Shown piece after piece: positions 37,458-47,769 of a stretch of 64,000 nt of DNA (positions are counted from its first letter, which is position 1; each line of letters begins with the position of its first letter). The notes under the pieces were generated by a model. That model worked only from the letters and a program-made list of their open reading frames with translations. It was not told where the DNA came from and ran no database searches. Origin of the DNA: Mesorhizobium sp. M1B.F.Ca.ET.045.04.1.1 (GTDB taxonomy: Bacteria > Pseudomonadota > Alphaproteobacteria > Rhizobiales > Rhizobiaceae); the NCBI RefSeq assembly GCF_003952465.1, contig NZ_CP034448.1, positions 5,061,001 through 5,125,000 of the forward strand. The letters are read 5' to 3'. Made by a program: the position numbers and the translations under genes.

Positions 37458-37925
37458 ATGACCATCCAGTTCAAAGCCTTGCCGAGCGAAGCCGTGCGCG
37501 CCTTGCAGCGCGGAGGGCCCGACGCCTACGGCCACACGCCCGAACGAAGGATTTCCGACGGCGACGGCGTGCCGTGCCGGCATTGCATGAAGAACGTTGC
37601 CGCCGGTGATGGCTATCTCATCCTCGCGTTCCGGCCGTTCCCGGAGCTTCAGCCTTACGCCGAAACCGGGCCGATCTTCCTGCATGTGGACGAATGCGAG
37701 CGTGCTGCGGAGGCGGACGCGCTGCCCGAGATCCTCGAAAGCAGCGACTACATCGTTCGTGGCTACGGCAAGGATGATCGCATCGTCTACGGCAGCGGCG
37801 CCGTCACCCCGACCGGCGATATCGCGGCCCGCGCAGAGACTTTGTTCGAGCGCGACGACATCGCCTACATCCACGTCCGCTCGGCGCGCAACAATTGCTA
37901 CCAGTGCCGCATCGAGCGGGAGTGA
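37458..37925 (+). CDS. DUF1203 domain-containing protein
   Basis: The 155-residue soluble protein has the DUF1203 pattern: CRHCMKNVAAGDGYLILAFRPF, GPIFLHVDECER, LPEILESSDYIVRGYGKDDRIVYGSG and a C-terminal IAYIHVRSARNNCYQCRIER. The two cysteine pairs (CRHC and CYQC) could bind a metal. The function is unknown. A hairpin (GCCCGCC ... GGCGGGC, about 37942-37963) follows 16 nt after the stop but lacks a T-run. Confidence 0.85.
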   Translation: MTIQFKALPSEAVRALQRGGPDAYGHTPERRISDGDGVPCRHCMKNVAAGDGYLILAFRPFPELQPYAETGPIFLHVDECERAAEADALPEILESSDYIVRGYGKDDRIVYGSGAVTPTGDIAARAETLFERDDIAYIHVRSARNNCYQCRIERE

Positions 37926-38114
37926 GAGGAGCAAAAAAATGCCCGCCGATGGTCTGGCGGGCCGTTGGAAGTCTGTGACAGAAGCCTTCGGCGAAGCCGC
38001 CAGCGGGGCCGGTTTGCACCGAAACCGAGAGCGGCCGAAGCCATCAGGTAACGAAATCTGTCTAGGCAGGTTTCTTGGGCGCCGAATGTGAAGCATTTCA
38101 CACAAGGAGCACCA

Positions 38115-38189
38115 ATGGAGGGCACCGATTGGCTTGCATGGCTGAGCCGACCGCATGCTTTCGCAAACTGTCGTACTCCCGTCGTATAA
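38115..38189 (+). CDS. Possible 24-residue small protein or sRNA locus
   Basis: An ATG at 38115 follows an AAGGAG site with ideal 5-nt spacing and opens a 24-codon frame with product MEGTDWLAWLSRPHAFANCR and four more residues. A strong rho-independent terminator ends at 38286. Ribosome-binding site, frame and terminator in this order suggest a short transcript. The peptide has no recognised relatives and could be fortuitous; a small regulatory RNA is the alternative. Confidence 0.3.
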   Translation: MEGTDWLAWLSRPHAFANCRTPVV

Positions 38190-38260
38190 ACGCGCTAAAA
38201 GCTAATCGTTGATCGATTGCCGACCGCGGATGGACCGGCGGCACGTCGCAACATCGAGGA

Positions 38261-38286
38261 AGCGGGGCTCTGGCTCCGCTTTTTTG
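38261..38286 (+). terminator. Rho-independent terminator of the short transcript
   Basis: AGCGGGGC-TCTG-GCTCCGCT gives an 8-bp stem (one G-U pair) followed by six T residues. No annotated gene lies within 300 bp upstream on this strand, so it points to a small transcription unit. Confidence 0.75.
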
Positions 38287-38304
38287 TTGCCCGGATTTTC
38301 CAAA

Positions 38305-38337
38305 CAAGAAAATGCCCGCCGGAAGGACCGGCGGGCG
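38305..38337 (-). terminator. Terminator downstream of ald
   Basis: GCCCGCCGG-AAGGA-CCGGCGGGC is a perfect 9-bp stem, followed on the minus strand by ATTTTCTTGTTT. It lies about 130 nt beyond the ald stop, on the far side of a composite repeat. Confidence 0.8.
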
Positions 38338-38360
38338 CGACAGGAGGAAGCTCTTGTCTG

Positions 38361-38459
38361 GAGCGGATCATCGTTTCACAGAAACGCAGATACGCTCTAT
38401 CTCTTTGTTTTTGCGCAATTCCGGACGGGAAACCGCAACACACTTTTCCCTGGGATTGC
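38361..38459. repeat. Composite palindromic repeat, module C plus family B (reverse copy)
   Basis: This is the inverted counterpart of 19855-19957. GAGCGGATC and GATACGCTC bound module C, and GCAATTCC (38414-38421) with GGATTGC (38453-38459) bound the family B unit. It starts on the stop side of ald, as the other copy lies after glnII. Confidence 0.82.
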
Positions 38460-38466
38460 TCCGGTG

Positions 38467-39582
<1,116 letters not shown>

Positions 39583-39793
39583 TTTCTTCTCCTGTCCGGC
39601 CCTTGAAAGGGCGCTCTCCCTGACATTTCGTGCATGCAGCAAGCACCAAAACGCAGCGCGATTTCGGGCGACATGCAGTAGACGCAGTCAATCACGAATC
39701 GTTCCGTATGTGTTTGCGAATGCACTTGCGGCGAAGGACCATCTTCGATAATCGTTGCGCGAAATGCTCGTATCTTCGCAGGATTCACGAAAA

Positions 39794-40267
39794 ATGCCGC
39801 TCGACAGGATTGATATCGCCATTCTGGAGACTTTGCAGAAGGATGGCCGGATACCCAACGCGGCACTTGCCGAGAAGGTAGGGTTGTCGCAATCGGCCTG
39901 CTCCAGGCGCCTCGATAATCTGGAGAAATCCGGAACCATCCGCGGCTATCACGCCAGGCTCTCCAACGCCGCGCTCGGCCATCAGATGACGGCGATCGTG
40001 CATATATCGCTGTCGGGGCAGTTCGAGAAGACGCTGTCGGATTTCGAGGCGGCGATCAAGCGCTGCCCGAACGTGCTCTCCTGCCACCTGATGTCGGGCG
40101 AATACGATTACATCCTGCGTATCGCGGCCAAGGACCTCGCCGACTACGAGCGCATCCACAAGGAATGGCTGTCGGCCATGCCGCATGTGACGAAGATCAA
40201 CTCGTCCTTCGCCTTGCGCGAAATCGTCGACAGGACGGCGGTCGGCTTGAGGCCGGAGATGGCCTAG
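39794..40267 (+). CDS. Lrp/AsnC-family regulator, probable regulator of ald
   Basis: The 157-residue product begins MPLDRIDIAILETLQKDGRIPNAALAEKVGLSQSACSRRLDNLEKSGTIRGY, an AsnC-type winged helix-turn-helix. The C-terminal RAM domain follows (VHISLSGQF, MSGEYDYILRIAAKDLADYERIHKEWL). It is divergent from ald with a 211-bp shared gap, the arrangement of AldR/Lrp activators of alanine dehydrogenase that respond to alanine. A start 13 codons upstream (39755) is possible but less like the family. It ends convergently with the cyclo-ligase gene, overlapping by 4 nt. Confidence 0.9.
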   Translation: MPLDRIDIAILETLQKDGRIPNAALAEKVGLSQSACSRRLDNLEKSGTIRGYHARLSNAALGHQMTAIVHISLSGQFEKTLSDFEAAIKRCPNVLSCHLMSGEYDYILRIAAKDLADYERIHKEWLSAMPHVTKINSSFALREIVDRTAVGLRPEMA

Positions 40268-40932
40268 CGGTCACTTACCCCAGAGGCTTCGGTCACCACA
40301 GTTGTCATCGGGATATCATGCTGCTGCGGATAGATGGTGGCGATGCGCTGCAATTCGTAGCCGACACCGATGACCAGCGGCCTGAACGGCATGGCGGCCA
40401 GCGTACGGTCGTAGAAGCCGCCGCCATAGCCCAGCCGGAAGTTGCCGGGATCGATGCCGACGACAGGCGAGATCACGACGTCCGGCAGCACTGGATCGCC
40501 CTCGGCCGGGATCGGGATGTTCCAGACACCTTTCTCCAGCCGGTCGCCCGGTTTGTAGGCGCGGAATACAAGCGGCCGCGCCTTCTCGACGACGACGGGC
40601 AGCGCCGTGCGGCCGCCGCGCGCGTTGACCGAAGCCATCCAGCCGCGCAGGTCCGGCTCGCCGCGGAACGGCCAATAGAGGCTGACCATGCGCCCGGCAA
40701 CGTCGCCGACCAGCGCGTCGAGGCCCACCGCAATGCGCGTCGACATCGCCGCTCGTGCGTCTGCCGAGACGGCAAGTCGGCCGCCGATCAGCCTTTCGCG
40801 CTCCGCCTTGCGCCAGCGCCTGACGTCTGTCCAGTCGGTGAGCGGCATCTGATAGGCCGGATCGAGCTCATGCATGAAACAAGGCGGCGAGGCGTATTGG
40901 GCCGGACCTTCGTCATCACGATTGTCAGTCAT
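40264..40932 (-). CDS. 5-formyltetrahydrofolate cyclo-ligase
   Basis: The enzyme converts 5-formyl-THF to 5,10-methenyl-THF with ATP. The 222-residue product has WRKAERERLIGGRLAVS near residue 40, VSLYWPFRGEPDLRGW and the signature PVVGIDPGNFRLGYGGGFYDRTL. The first 35 or so residues form an extension beyond the usual family start, so translation may begin further in. The minus-strand stop overlaps the convergent Lrp stop. Confidence 0.9.
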   Translation of the reverse strand: MTDNRDDEGPAQYASPPCFMHELDPAYQMPLTDWTDVRRWRKAERERLIGGRLAVSADARAAMSTRIAVGLDALVGDVAGRMVSLYWPFRGEPDLRGWMASVNARGGRTALPVVVEKARPLVFRAYKPGDRLEKGVWNIPIPAEGDPVLPDVVISPVVGIDPGNFRLGYGGGFYDRTLAAMPFRPLVIGVGYELQRIATIYPQQHDIPMTTVVTEASGVSDR

Positions 40933-41100
40933 GCGTCACTCCTATCCCTCTGCTCCACGCTATACCTGGCGCTCCGGGAGCGACATGCGCGTTCACGACA
41001 CCGGGCGACGACTCCGGGGCATGGATGTGGCCGCAGCAGTGTTGTTGCAGTGCACAAAAATGCTTACATCTAGTCAGGTTGGTTTGGCGAGGTGACTGAA

Positions 41101-42366
41101 ATGGACGAAGCCAAGCATCATGTCGTGGTCGTCGGCGCAGGGTTCGGCGGCCTCGAGCTCACCCGCGCGCTGGCCGGCGCGCCAGTGCGCATCACCATGA
41201 TCGACAAGCGTAATCACCACCTTTTCCAGCCGCTGCTTTACCAGGTGGCGACCACCTCGCTGGCGACATCGGAGATTGCCTGGCCGATCCGCCATCTGCT
41301 GCGCAGGCGCCAGGACGTGACGACGCTTCTGGGTAATGTCACCGGCGTCGACCGCGCCGGCAAGCGTGTTCTGCTGGAGGACGGCAGCTCGGTCGCCTAC
41401 GACACGCTGGTGCTCGCCACCGGCGCACGCCACGCCTATTTCGGCCACGACGAATGGGAGCCTTTCGCGCCCGGGCTTAAGACGCTCGAGGATGCCACCA
41501 CGATCCGGCGCCGCATCTTGCTCGCGTTCGAAGAGGCCGAGCGCGAGACCGATCCCGCCAAGCGCCAGGCCCTGCTGACGCTTGTCATCGTTGGCGGCGG
41601 GCCAACCGGCGTGGAGCTTGCCGGCACCATTGTCGAGCTCGCGCATGACACGCTGCGCGGCGAATTCCGCAACATCGACACGCGCCAGGCGCGCGTGGTG
41701 CTGATCGAAGCCGGCGACCGGATCCTTGCCAATTTTGCGCCGGAACTCTCGGCCTATGCGCAGAAAGCGCTGGAGCGGCTTGGCGTGACAGTCGAACTCG
41801 GCCGCCCCGTCACGCATCTGGACGCCGAAGGCGTCGTCTTTGGCGATACCCATCTGCCCGCAAGGACCATCCTGTGGGCAGCGGGCGTCGCCGCTTCGCC
41901 GGCAGCGGAATGGCTGGGAGCGACAGCCGACCGTGCGGGCAGGGTGCTGGTCGAGCCGGATCTCACCGTGCCGGGCAGCCCCGAGATATTCGTCATTGGC
42001 GACACGGCGCATCTGTTGCGGCCGGATGGAAAGCCGGTGCCGGGCGTTGCACCCGCAGCCAAGCAGCAGGGCAAGCATGTTGCCTCGACCATCAAGGCGC
42101 GGCTCGCCGGCGACAAGGCGCCGCGTCCGTTCCGCTATCGGCATGACGGCGACCTGGCAACGATCGGCAAGCGCGCCGCGGCAATCGATTTCGGCTGGAT
42201 CAAGCTCACCGGCTGGCTCGCCTGGTGGCTTTGGGGGATTGCGCACATCTATTTTCTGATCGATTTCCGCAACCGGCTCGCGGTTACGCTTAGCTGGCTA
42301 TGGATTTATTTCACCGGGCAGCGCAGCGCCCGGCTGATCACCCAGGGCGACGCCGACAAGGGCTGA
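41101..42366 (+). CDS. ndh: Type II NADH dehydrogenase
   Basis: NDH-2 passes electrons from NADH to quinone without pumping protons. The 421-residue product has two dinucleotide folds: VVVVGAGFGGLELTRAL near residue 8 binds FAD and LVIVGGGPTGVELAGTI near 165 binds NADH. FQPLLYQVAT and the C-terminal PEIFVIGDTAHL plus GVAPAAKQQGKHVA are family motifs. The last 50 residues (GWLAWWLWGIAHIYFLIDFRNRLAVTLSWLWIYF) anchor it to the membrane. I prefer the ATG at 41101 (GGCGAGG upstream) over a GTG three codons earlier. Confidence 0.93.
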   Translation: MDEAKHHVVVVGAGFGGLELTRALAGAPVRITMIDKRNHHLFQPLLYQVATTSLATSEIAWPIRHLLRRRQDVTTLLGNVTGVDRAGKRVLLEDGSSVAYDTLVLATGARHAYFGHDEWEPFAPGLKTLEDATTIRRRILLAFEEAERETDPAKRQALLTLVIVGGGPTGVELAGTIVELAHDTLRGEFRNIDTRQARVVLIEAGDRILANFAPELSAYAQKALERLGVTVELGRPVTHLDAEGVVFGDTHLPARTILWAAGVAASPAAEWLGATADRAGRVLVEPDLTVPGSPEIFVIGDTAHLLRPDGKPVPGVAPAAKQQGKHVASTIKARLAGDKAPRPFRYRHDGDLATIGKRAAAIDFGWIKLTGWLAWWLWGIAHIYFLIDFRNRLAVTLSWLWIYFTGQRSARLITQGDADKG

Positions 42367-42505
42367 TTGCCCGCCGCGCCTGTTTCATCGACGCGTCACC
42401 TTGTCGTGATCAACAGGCTTCCAACAGACGTGGACTCGCAGCGCCTCGGACGCCATGCTCGGCGCTCGGGGCAGGGGCTGTCGCGTTGTCGAGGAGGAGG
42501 AAGCA

Positions 42506-44479
42506 ATGTCACAGCCGTTCGTTACTCGCCGTGAGTTCCTGGCCGGAGCCGTCGCCGGCGGAGCGCTGATCATGCTGCATCCGTTCTCCGCCCGCGCTCA
42601 GGCCAATCAGGCGCATCTCAGGATCATGGAGACCACCGATATCCATGTGAATCTGCTGCCCTATGACTATTACGCCGACAAAGCGAACGACACGATGGGC
42701 CTGTCGCGCACGGCCTCGCTGATCGACGCGGTGCGCAAGGAAGCCACCAACGCGATGCTGATCGACAATGGCGACCTGCTGCAGGGAAATCCGATGGGCG
42801 ACTACATCGCCTATGAGAAGGGCATGAAGGATGGCGATCTGCATCCGATCATGAAGGGCATGAACCTGCTCAGCTACGAATGCTCGACACTCGGCAACCA
42901 CGAGTTCAATTACGGCCTCTCCTTCATGGACAAGGTGCTGGCCGGCGCCAATTTCCCGTTCGTATGTGCGAACCTAATCCGCGGCACCACGCTTGCCACA
43001 AATCCGCGCGACGACAAGCTCTACCTCAAGCCCTATGTCATCCTCGACAAGAAGATCAAAGACGGGGCAGGCGCCGAGCAGCCGATCCGGATCGGCGTCA
43101 TCGGCTTCGTGCCGCCGCAGATCATGGTCTGGGACCTGAAGAACCTCGAAGGCAATGTGCAGACGCGCGACATCGTCGAGACGGCCAGGGCCTGGGTCCC
43201 GCAGATAAGGGAAGAGGGCGCCGACATCGTCATCGCGCTCTCGCATTCCGGTATCGACATCAAGCAAGGTGAGAAGATGGAGAACGCCTCGTTCTTCGTC
43301 GCCGGCGTCGATGGCATCGATGCGGTCTTCACCGGACACCAGCACCTCGTCTTCCCTGGCAAGAAGGATTTCCAGGCGCTAGAGGGCGTCGATACCGGGA
43401 AGGGCACGCTGCAGGGCAAACCGGCGGTGATGGGCGGCTTCTGGGGCTCGCATATGGGCCTGATCGACCTGTTGCTGGAGCGCGACGGCTCGAAATGGCG
43501 GGTCGTTTCCGCGACCTCCGAGGCGCGGCCGATCTACGAACGCGTCGACAACAAGAACAAGGCGAAAGTCGGCGACGACAAGCGCATCATCGCGGCGCTC
43601 GCGCAGGACCATGAAGCGACGCTCGCCTATGTCCGACGTCCGGTCGGCAAGACCTCGGCGCCGCTCTATTCCTATTTCGCTCTCGTTGCCGACGATCCGT
43701 CGGTGCAGATCGTCAATCAGGCGCAGAGCTGGTATCTCAAGGACATATTGAAGAGCACCCAGTGGAAGGATGTGCCGCTCCTGTCGGCGGCAGCGCCCTT
43801 CAAGGCCGGCGGCCGCAATGGCGCCGACTACTATACCGACGTTCCGGTGGGCGACGTCGCCATCAAGAATGTTGCGGACCTCTACCTCTACCCGAACACC
43901 GTGCGGGCGGTGGAAATCACCGGCGCGCAGGTGAAGGAATGGCTGGAGATGTCGGCCGGCATCTTCAACAGGATCGAGCCCGGCAAGGCGGACCAGCCGC
44001 TGATCAACACCGATTTTCCGTCCTATAATTTCGACGTCATCGACGGCGTCAGCTACAGGATCGACTTGTCGCAGCCGCCGAAATACGATTCGAAGGGCGG
44101 CATAGCGAACGCCGGCTCCAACCGTATCGTCGACCTTCAATTCGACAGCAAACCTATTGATCCTGCAGCGAAATTCGTTGTCGCCACCAACAATTACCGC
44201 GCCGGCGGCGGCGGCAATTTCCCCGACATCAACGCCTCGAAGATCATCTACGAGGCGCCGGATACCAACCGCGACGTGATCGTGCGCTACGTCATCAGCG
44301 AGGGCACGATCAATCCGTCGGCTGACGGCAACTGGTCGTTCGCGCCGTTGCCTGGAACCAGCGTCGTCTTCGAGACCGGACCCAGGGCGAAGGATTTCAT
44401 CGATCAGGTGAAATCGCTGAAAATCGAGCCGGCCGGCGAGGGTGAGGCGGGTTTCGCCAAATACCGCATCATGCTTTGA
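42506..44479 (+). CDS. cpdB: Periplasmic 2',3'-cyclic-nucleotide 2'-phosphodiesterase/3'-nucleotidase
   Basis: CpdB-type enzymes let cells use extracellular nucleotides as phosphate or nucleoside sources. The 657-residue product starts at an ATG behind a strong GAGGAGGAGG site and has a Tat-type signal (TRREFLAGAVAGGALIM). The metallophosphatase domain has METTDIHVNLLPYDYY, DNGDLLQGNP, LGNHEFNYGLSFMDK, LSHSGID and FTGHQH. The C-terminal nucleotidase domain has TVRAVEITGAQVKEWLEMSA and NNYRAGGGGNFP. It stands as a single gene. Confidence 0.93.
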   Translation: MSQPFVTRREFLAGAVAGGALIMLHPFSARAQANQAHLRIMETTDIHVNLLPYDYYADKANDTMGLSRTASLIDAVRKEATNAMLIDNGDLLQGNPMGDYIAYEKGMKDGDLHPIMKGMNLLSYECSTLGNHEFNYGLSFMDKVLAGANFPFVCANLIRGTTLATNPRDDKLYLKPYVILDKKIKDGAGAEQPIRIGVIGFVPPQIMVWDLKNLEGNVQTRDIVETARAWVPQIREEGADIVIALSHSGIDIKQGEKMENASFFVAGVDGIDAVFTGHQHLVFPGKKDFQALEGVDTGKGTLQGKPAVMGGFWGSHMGLIDLLLERDGSKWRVVSATSEARPIYERVDNKNKAKVGDDKRIIAALAQDHEATLAYVRRPVGKTSAPLYSYFALVADDPSVQIVNQAQSWYLKDILKSTQWKDVPLLSAAAPFKAGGRNGADYYTDVPVGDVAIKNVADLYLYPNTVRAVEITGAQVKEWLEMSAGIFNRIEPGKADQPLINTDFPSYNFDVIDGVSYRIDLSQPPKYDSKGGIANAGSNRIVDLQFDSKPIDPAAKFVVATNNYRAGGGGNFPDINASKIIYEAPDTNRDVIVRYVISEGTINPSADGNWSFAPLPGTSVVFETGPRAKDFIDQVKSLKIEPAGEGEAGFAKYRIML

Positions 44480-44606
44480 GGCTGCGGCGGACAGTTCGGC
44501 CGGCGCCGTATCGCATCGCTAAAATGTGTTGGTAGAAAATGGTGAGTTGGAGCAATTGCCATCAAGGCACTCTGGTTCCGGCCAACCACATGGGTTAGCT
44601 TTAGCC

Positions 44607-44741
44607 ATGCGTTATGTGATCGTCATCGTTGCCATCACCTTCTTCCTGATCTGGGACGGCCTCTACAACCAGGGCTACTACCTCGATGCGACCGTCAGGG
44701 AGATATCGCGCATCGTGCGCTACGTCACCGGCGCGGCCTGA
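44607..44741 (+). CDS. Small single-span membrane protein
   Basis: The 44-residue protein begins MRYVIVIVAITFFLIWDGLYNQGYYLDATVREI, with one transmembrane helix (about 3-18) and a short polar tail. Similar tiny proteins with WDGLYNQGYYLD recur in rhizobia as far as I recall, with no known function. A longer in-frame start at 44526 is less likely because the added region is hydrophilic and poorly structured. No clear partner gene is visible. Confidence 0.6.
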   Translation: MRYVIVIVAITFFLIWDGLYNQGYYLDATVREISRIVRYVTGAA

Positions 44742-44841
44742 CTGTCAGAGCCTCGACGGCAGGGCGCGACATCGTTGCCGGTTGACGCGACGACCCTGCT
44801 CCCACAAAAAACGCGCTTATCCGTCGATCAAGGAGGCTGGA

Positions 44842-45132
44842 TTGATCCGGCACATCGTTTTCTTCAGCGTGCGGCGCAAGGAGGATGTGGAGGCCGTGCG
44901 GTCGGGCCTGCAGGCACTGGGCAAGATCCCGCATTCGAAACATTTCGAGGTGACGCTCAACACCAAGGTCGATCTGTTCTCCAACGCGATCGACGTGGTC
45001 GTCTACGCCGAGTTCGAGGACGAGGCATCGCTTGCCGCTTATAAAGCACATCCTGTCTATGCGGAGACGACCAGCAAGGTGAAGCCGTTGCGCGAGCTGC
45101 GCTATTCGGCGGACGTCGTGGCCGCAGCCTGA
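44842..45132 (+). CDS. Dabb (stress-responsive A/B barrel) domain protein
   Basis: TTG at 44842, with a perfect AGGAGG 5 nt upstream, starts a 96-residue protein. It opens with IRHIVFFSVRRKEDVEAVRSGLQALGKIPHSKHFEVTLNT and ends with YKAHPVYAETTSKVKPLRELRYSADVV, the dimeric alpha/beta barrel pattern of the Dabb family (HxxVxFxxK start, YxxHPxH/YxxF centre). The biochemical role is unknown. A second gene of metabolite-binding type (VOC) follows. Confidence 0.85.
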   Translation: MIRHIVFFSVRRKEDVEAVRSGLQALGKIPHSKHFEVTLNTKVDLFSNAIDVVVYAEFEDEASLAAYKAHPVYAETTSKVKPLRELRYSADVVAAA

Positions 45133-45206
45133 GCCAGAGGCAATCCAGCTCGCTTCGCCAACGCCGGGCTTGAACCGGTTTCCGGAATGAGGCACATCGC
45201 GCCTGC

Positions 45207-46082
45207 ATGATCAAAACTTCGCCCCACCCGCTCGATCATCTCGTCCTGCCCACGCAGAGCCTGGAGATCGCGAGGCAGCGCCTTTCGTCTCTCGGCTTTG
45301 TCGTCGCGCCGATCGGCGTCCACCCTTTCGGAACCGAGAACGCTTGCGTCTTTTTCGCTGACGGCACCTATCTGGAGCCGCTGGCCGTCGGCGATGAACG
45401 CACGGCGGGGCAGGCGATAGGCGAGGGCAACGTCTTCGTCGCGCGCGACCGCCTCTACCGCAACAAGCTTGGCGACGAGGGTTTTTCCGCCGTTGTTTTC
45501 GGAACCGCCGATGCCGATGCCGACCATGCGCGCTATGCCGAGGCTGGATTGTCGGCGGGAGACATGCTGAGCTTTTCGCGCGCCTTCACCGACGCCGCGG
45601 GCAAAAGCGACACGGCATCGTTCAAATTGGCGTTCGTGGCCGAGAGAAAAGCAACGGACGCATTCCTCTTCGCCTGCCAGCGGATCAATGCGCCGAAGAT
45701 CGACCGCACGGCCCTGCAGGCGCATGCCAATGGGGCGACCGGCATCGTCGAGATCGTCGCGGTGAGCGACAGGCCGTCGAGCCAGTCCGGCCTGCTGTCG
45801 ACCGCCGCCGGGCAGGATGCGAACGACGATGAGAAGATTCGATTGCCCAACGCGACCTTGACCGTTTTGTCGCCCGACGCTTTCGCCTCGCGCTTCGGCG
45901 TTTCGGCGGGCGGCCCTTCGGACCTGCGATTTACGGCCATCATCTTTGCGGTTCGCAGCATTGCCGCCGCCACGCATCTACTTGCGGCCAACGCGGTCGA
46001 ACACAACATGAGCGGCGACGAGATCGTCGTGCCGCCGGCGCCCGGTCAGGGCGCGGCCTTCATCTTTCGGGAGATCCCATGA
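45207..46082 (+). CDS. VOC-superfamily (glyoxalase-like) protein
   Basis: The 291-residue product starts HPLDHLVLPTQSLEIARQRLSSLGFVVAPIGVHPFGTENACVFFADGTYLEPLAV, the glyoxalase-like first module. The second half contains more diverged VOC repeats. The substrate is unknown. Its stop overlaps the kdsA start by 4 nt, so it is translated just before KdsA. Confidence 0.82.
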   Translation: MIKTSPHPLDHLVLPTQSLEIARQRLSSLGFVVAPIGVHPFGTENACVFFADGTYLEPLAVGDERTAGQAIGEGNVFVARDRLYRNKLGDEGFSAVVFGTADADADHARYAEAGLSAGDMLSFSRAFTDAAGKSDTASFKLAFVAERKATDAFLFACQRINAPKIDRTALQAHANGATGIVEIVAVSDRPSSQSGLLSTAAGQDANDDEKIRLPNATLTVLSPDAFASRFGVSAGGPSDLRFTAIIFAVRSIAAATHLLAANAVEHNMSGDEIVVPPAPGQGAAFIFREIP

Positions 46083-46924
46083 GCGAGCCCCTGGCGCCCA
46101 ATGCATCGGTAACTGTCGGCAAGGTCGTCTTCGCGAACAATGCGCCCTTGTCGCTGATCGCCGGCCCTTGCCAGCTCGAATCGCGCCAGCACGCTTTCGA
46201 CATGGCCGGCGCATTGAAGGAGTTGACCGCCAAGCTTGGCATCGGCCTCGTCTATAAAACCAGCTACGACAAGGCGAACCGCACCTCGCTGTCGGCGACG
46301 CGCGGCGCCGGGCTGGACGCGGCGATGCCGATCTTCGACGATCTGCGCAAGACGTTTTCGCTGCCGGTGCTGACCGACGTCCACACCGAGGAGCAATGCG
46401 CGATCGTGGCGCCGCATGTCGATGTCCTGCAGATCCCGGCTTTCCTTTCGCGCCAGACCGACATGCTTGTCGCAGCGGCGCGGACGGGCAAGGTCGTCAA
46501 TGTGAAGAAGGGTCAGTTCCTGGCACCGTGGGACATGAAGAATGTCGTCGCCAAGATCACCGGCTCCGGCAACCCGAATGTATTGACCACCGAACGTGGC
46601 GCCTCATTCGGTTACAACACGCTGGTGTCGGACATGCGCGCGCTGCCGATCATGGCCGAGATCGGTGCTCCAGTGATTTTCGACGCCACCCATTCCGTGC
46701 AGCAACCGGGCGGGCAGGGTGGGTCCTCCGGCGGCGAACGCCGCTTCGTCGCAACACTGGCTTGCGCGGCCGTCGCCGTCGGCGTTGCCGGCGTCTTCAT
46801 CGAGACCCACAATGATCCGGACAACTCGACGTCTTCCGACGGGCCCAACATGGTGCCTCTCAAGGACATGCCGGCTTTGCTGGAAAAGCTGATGGCGTTC
46901 GACCGCGTCGCCAAGGGGCGCTAA
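46079..46924 (+). CDS. kdsA: 3-deoxy-8-phosphooctulonate synthase
   Basis: KdsA joins phosphoenolpyruvate and arabinose 5-phosphate to make Kdo-8-phosphate for lipopolysaccharide. The 281-residue product has LIAGPCQLESRQHAF; cysteine 31 in that motif marks the metal-dependent class. KTSYDKANRTS, DVHTEEQC, VLQIPAFLSRQTDML and FDATHSVQQPGGQGGSSGGERRF are further signatures. The upstream VOC gene overlaps it. enolase lies some 3.4 kb downstream, beyond an IS element; in many rhizobia kdsA and eno are close together. Confidence 0.96.
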   Translation: MSEPLAPNASVTVGKVVFANNAPLSLIAGPCQLESRQHAFDMAGALKELTAKLGIGLVYKTSYDKANRTSLSATRGAGLDAAMPIFDDLRKTFSLPVLTDVHTEEQCAIVAPHVDVLQIPAFLSRQTDMLVAAARTGKVVNVKKGQFLAPWDMKNVVAKITGSGNPNVLTTERGASFGYNTLVSDMRALPIMAEIGAPVIFDATHSVQQPGGQGGSSGGERRFVATLACAAVAVGVAGVFIETHNDPDNSTSSDGPNMVPLKDMPALLEKLMAFDRVAKGR

Positions 46925-46938
46925 AGTCTCGTCCCTCG

Positions 46939-47628
46939 TTATTCGCTACGGCCGGCGCCAAGCATGTCGATTGCGAAGACGGCGTAATAGTCCAGCCCCC
47001 GCATGGGAGCGCTGACGGTCAGGATCCATCGCACATTGTCATGCACCCGCTCATATACGGGCGGCCCTTTGGACGGCAGCGCGTCGGGCGGGATCTGGAA
47101 GGCGAAGGAAATGCCTGCGCTCGACCGGACCGACGCGCGTGGCACGACCACCGTTTCCTGCCACCTCAGCTCATCCTTGTAGGTCGATTTTTGCGTCCCG
47201 CTGGTTCTCGCAATCGGTCCGCCGACCCGGTAGGTACGGATGCACCGCAGTTGCACCCTGTAATCGCCGTCCGGAGCCAGATCGCGGCTTGATCGCAGCG
47301 AACCTTCGAAGCGCTTGCCAGGCGTCGCCGCTCCGGCGACCAGTGTCGTCGCGCCGAACTTGCGAACCCGCAACGTGTCGCGGATCGCCTTCAGCAGTGC
47401 GTAAAGCGCGATGAGGACGAACAGGACCGGGATGAAGATCAGCGGGTTGAATTCACGATCGGTGACGTCGAAGTTGAGCGGAAGCTCGAAGTACCAGACG
47501 ATCAAGATGCCGATCAGGCCCATGGTGCCGGCAAAGAAATATCCGCTGGACGCATTGGCGGCGTTGGCGTCGATCGTTGGCGCCGGCGCTTGCGCCGCAG
47601 CCTGCCGCCGATTGCGCTTTTGGCTCAT
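46939..47628 (-). CDS. Membrane protein with two N-terminal helices and a beta-rich domain
   Basis: The 229-residue product starts at an ATG with a GGGAG site upstream. A polar N-terminus of about 30 residues precedes two transmembrane helices (about 30-50 and 64-84). The remaining 140 residues form a soluble domain with LRWQETVVVPRASVRSSAGISFAFQIPPDALPS and VRWILTVSAPMRGLDYYAVFAI. These resemble arrestin-like beta domains seen in some bacterial membrane proteins of unknown function. It converges on kdsA, with 14 bp between their stops. Confidence 0.65.
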   Translation of the reverse strand: MSQKRNRRQAAAQAPAPTIDANAANASSGYFFAGTMGLIGILIVWYFELPLNFDVTDREFNPLIFIPVLFVLIALYALLKAIRDTLRVRKFGATTLVAGAATPGKRFEGSLRSSRDLAPDGDYRVQLRCIRTYRVGGPIARTSGTQKSTYKDELRWQETVVVPRASVRSSAGISFAFQIPPDALPSKGPPVYERVHDNVRWILTVSAPMRGLDYYAVFAIDMLGAGRSE

Positions 47629-47769
47629 CCCAAGCTCCCTGACGCAACAATGCCATGCAGTGCGACTGCGTGACAATGGCGATGAGCCTCAACTTCTCAT
47701 GGCTTGTCGCTGGCAACCGCCGGCTGTAGGCTCGCCTGCGCAACTGAGCGCCTTGGCAGGAGGAAGCCA

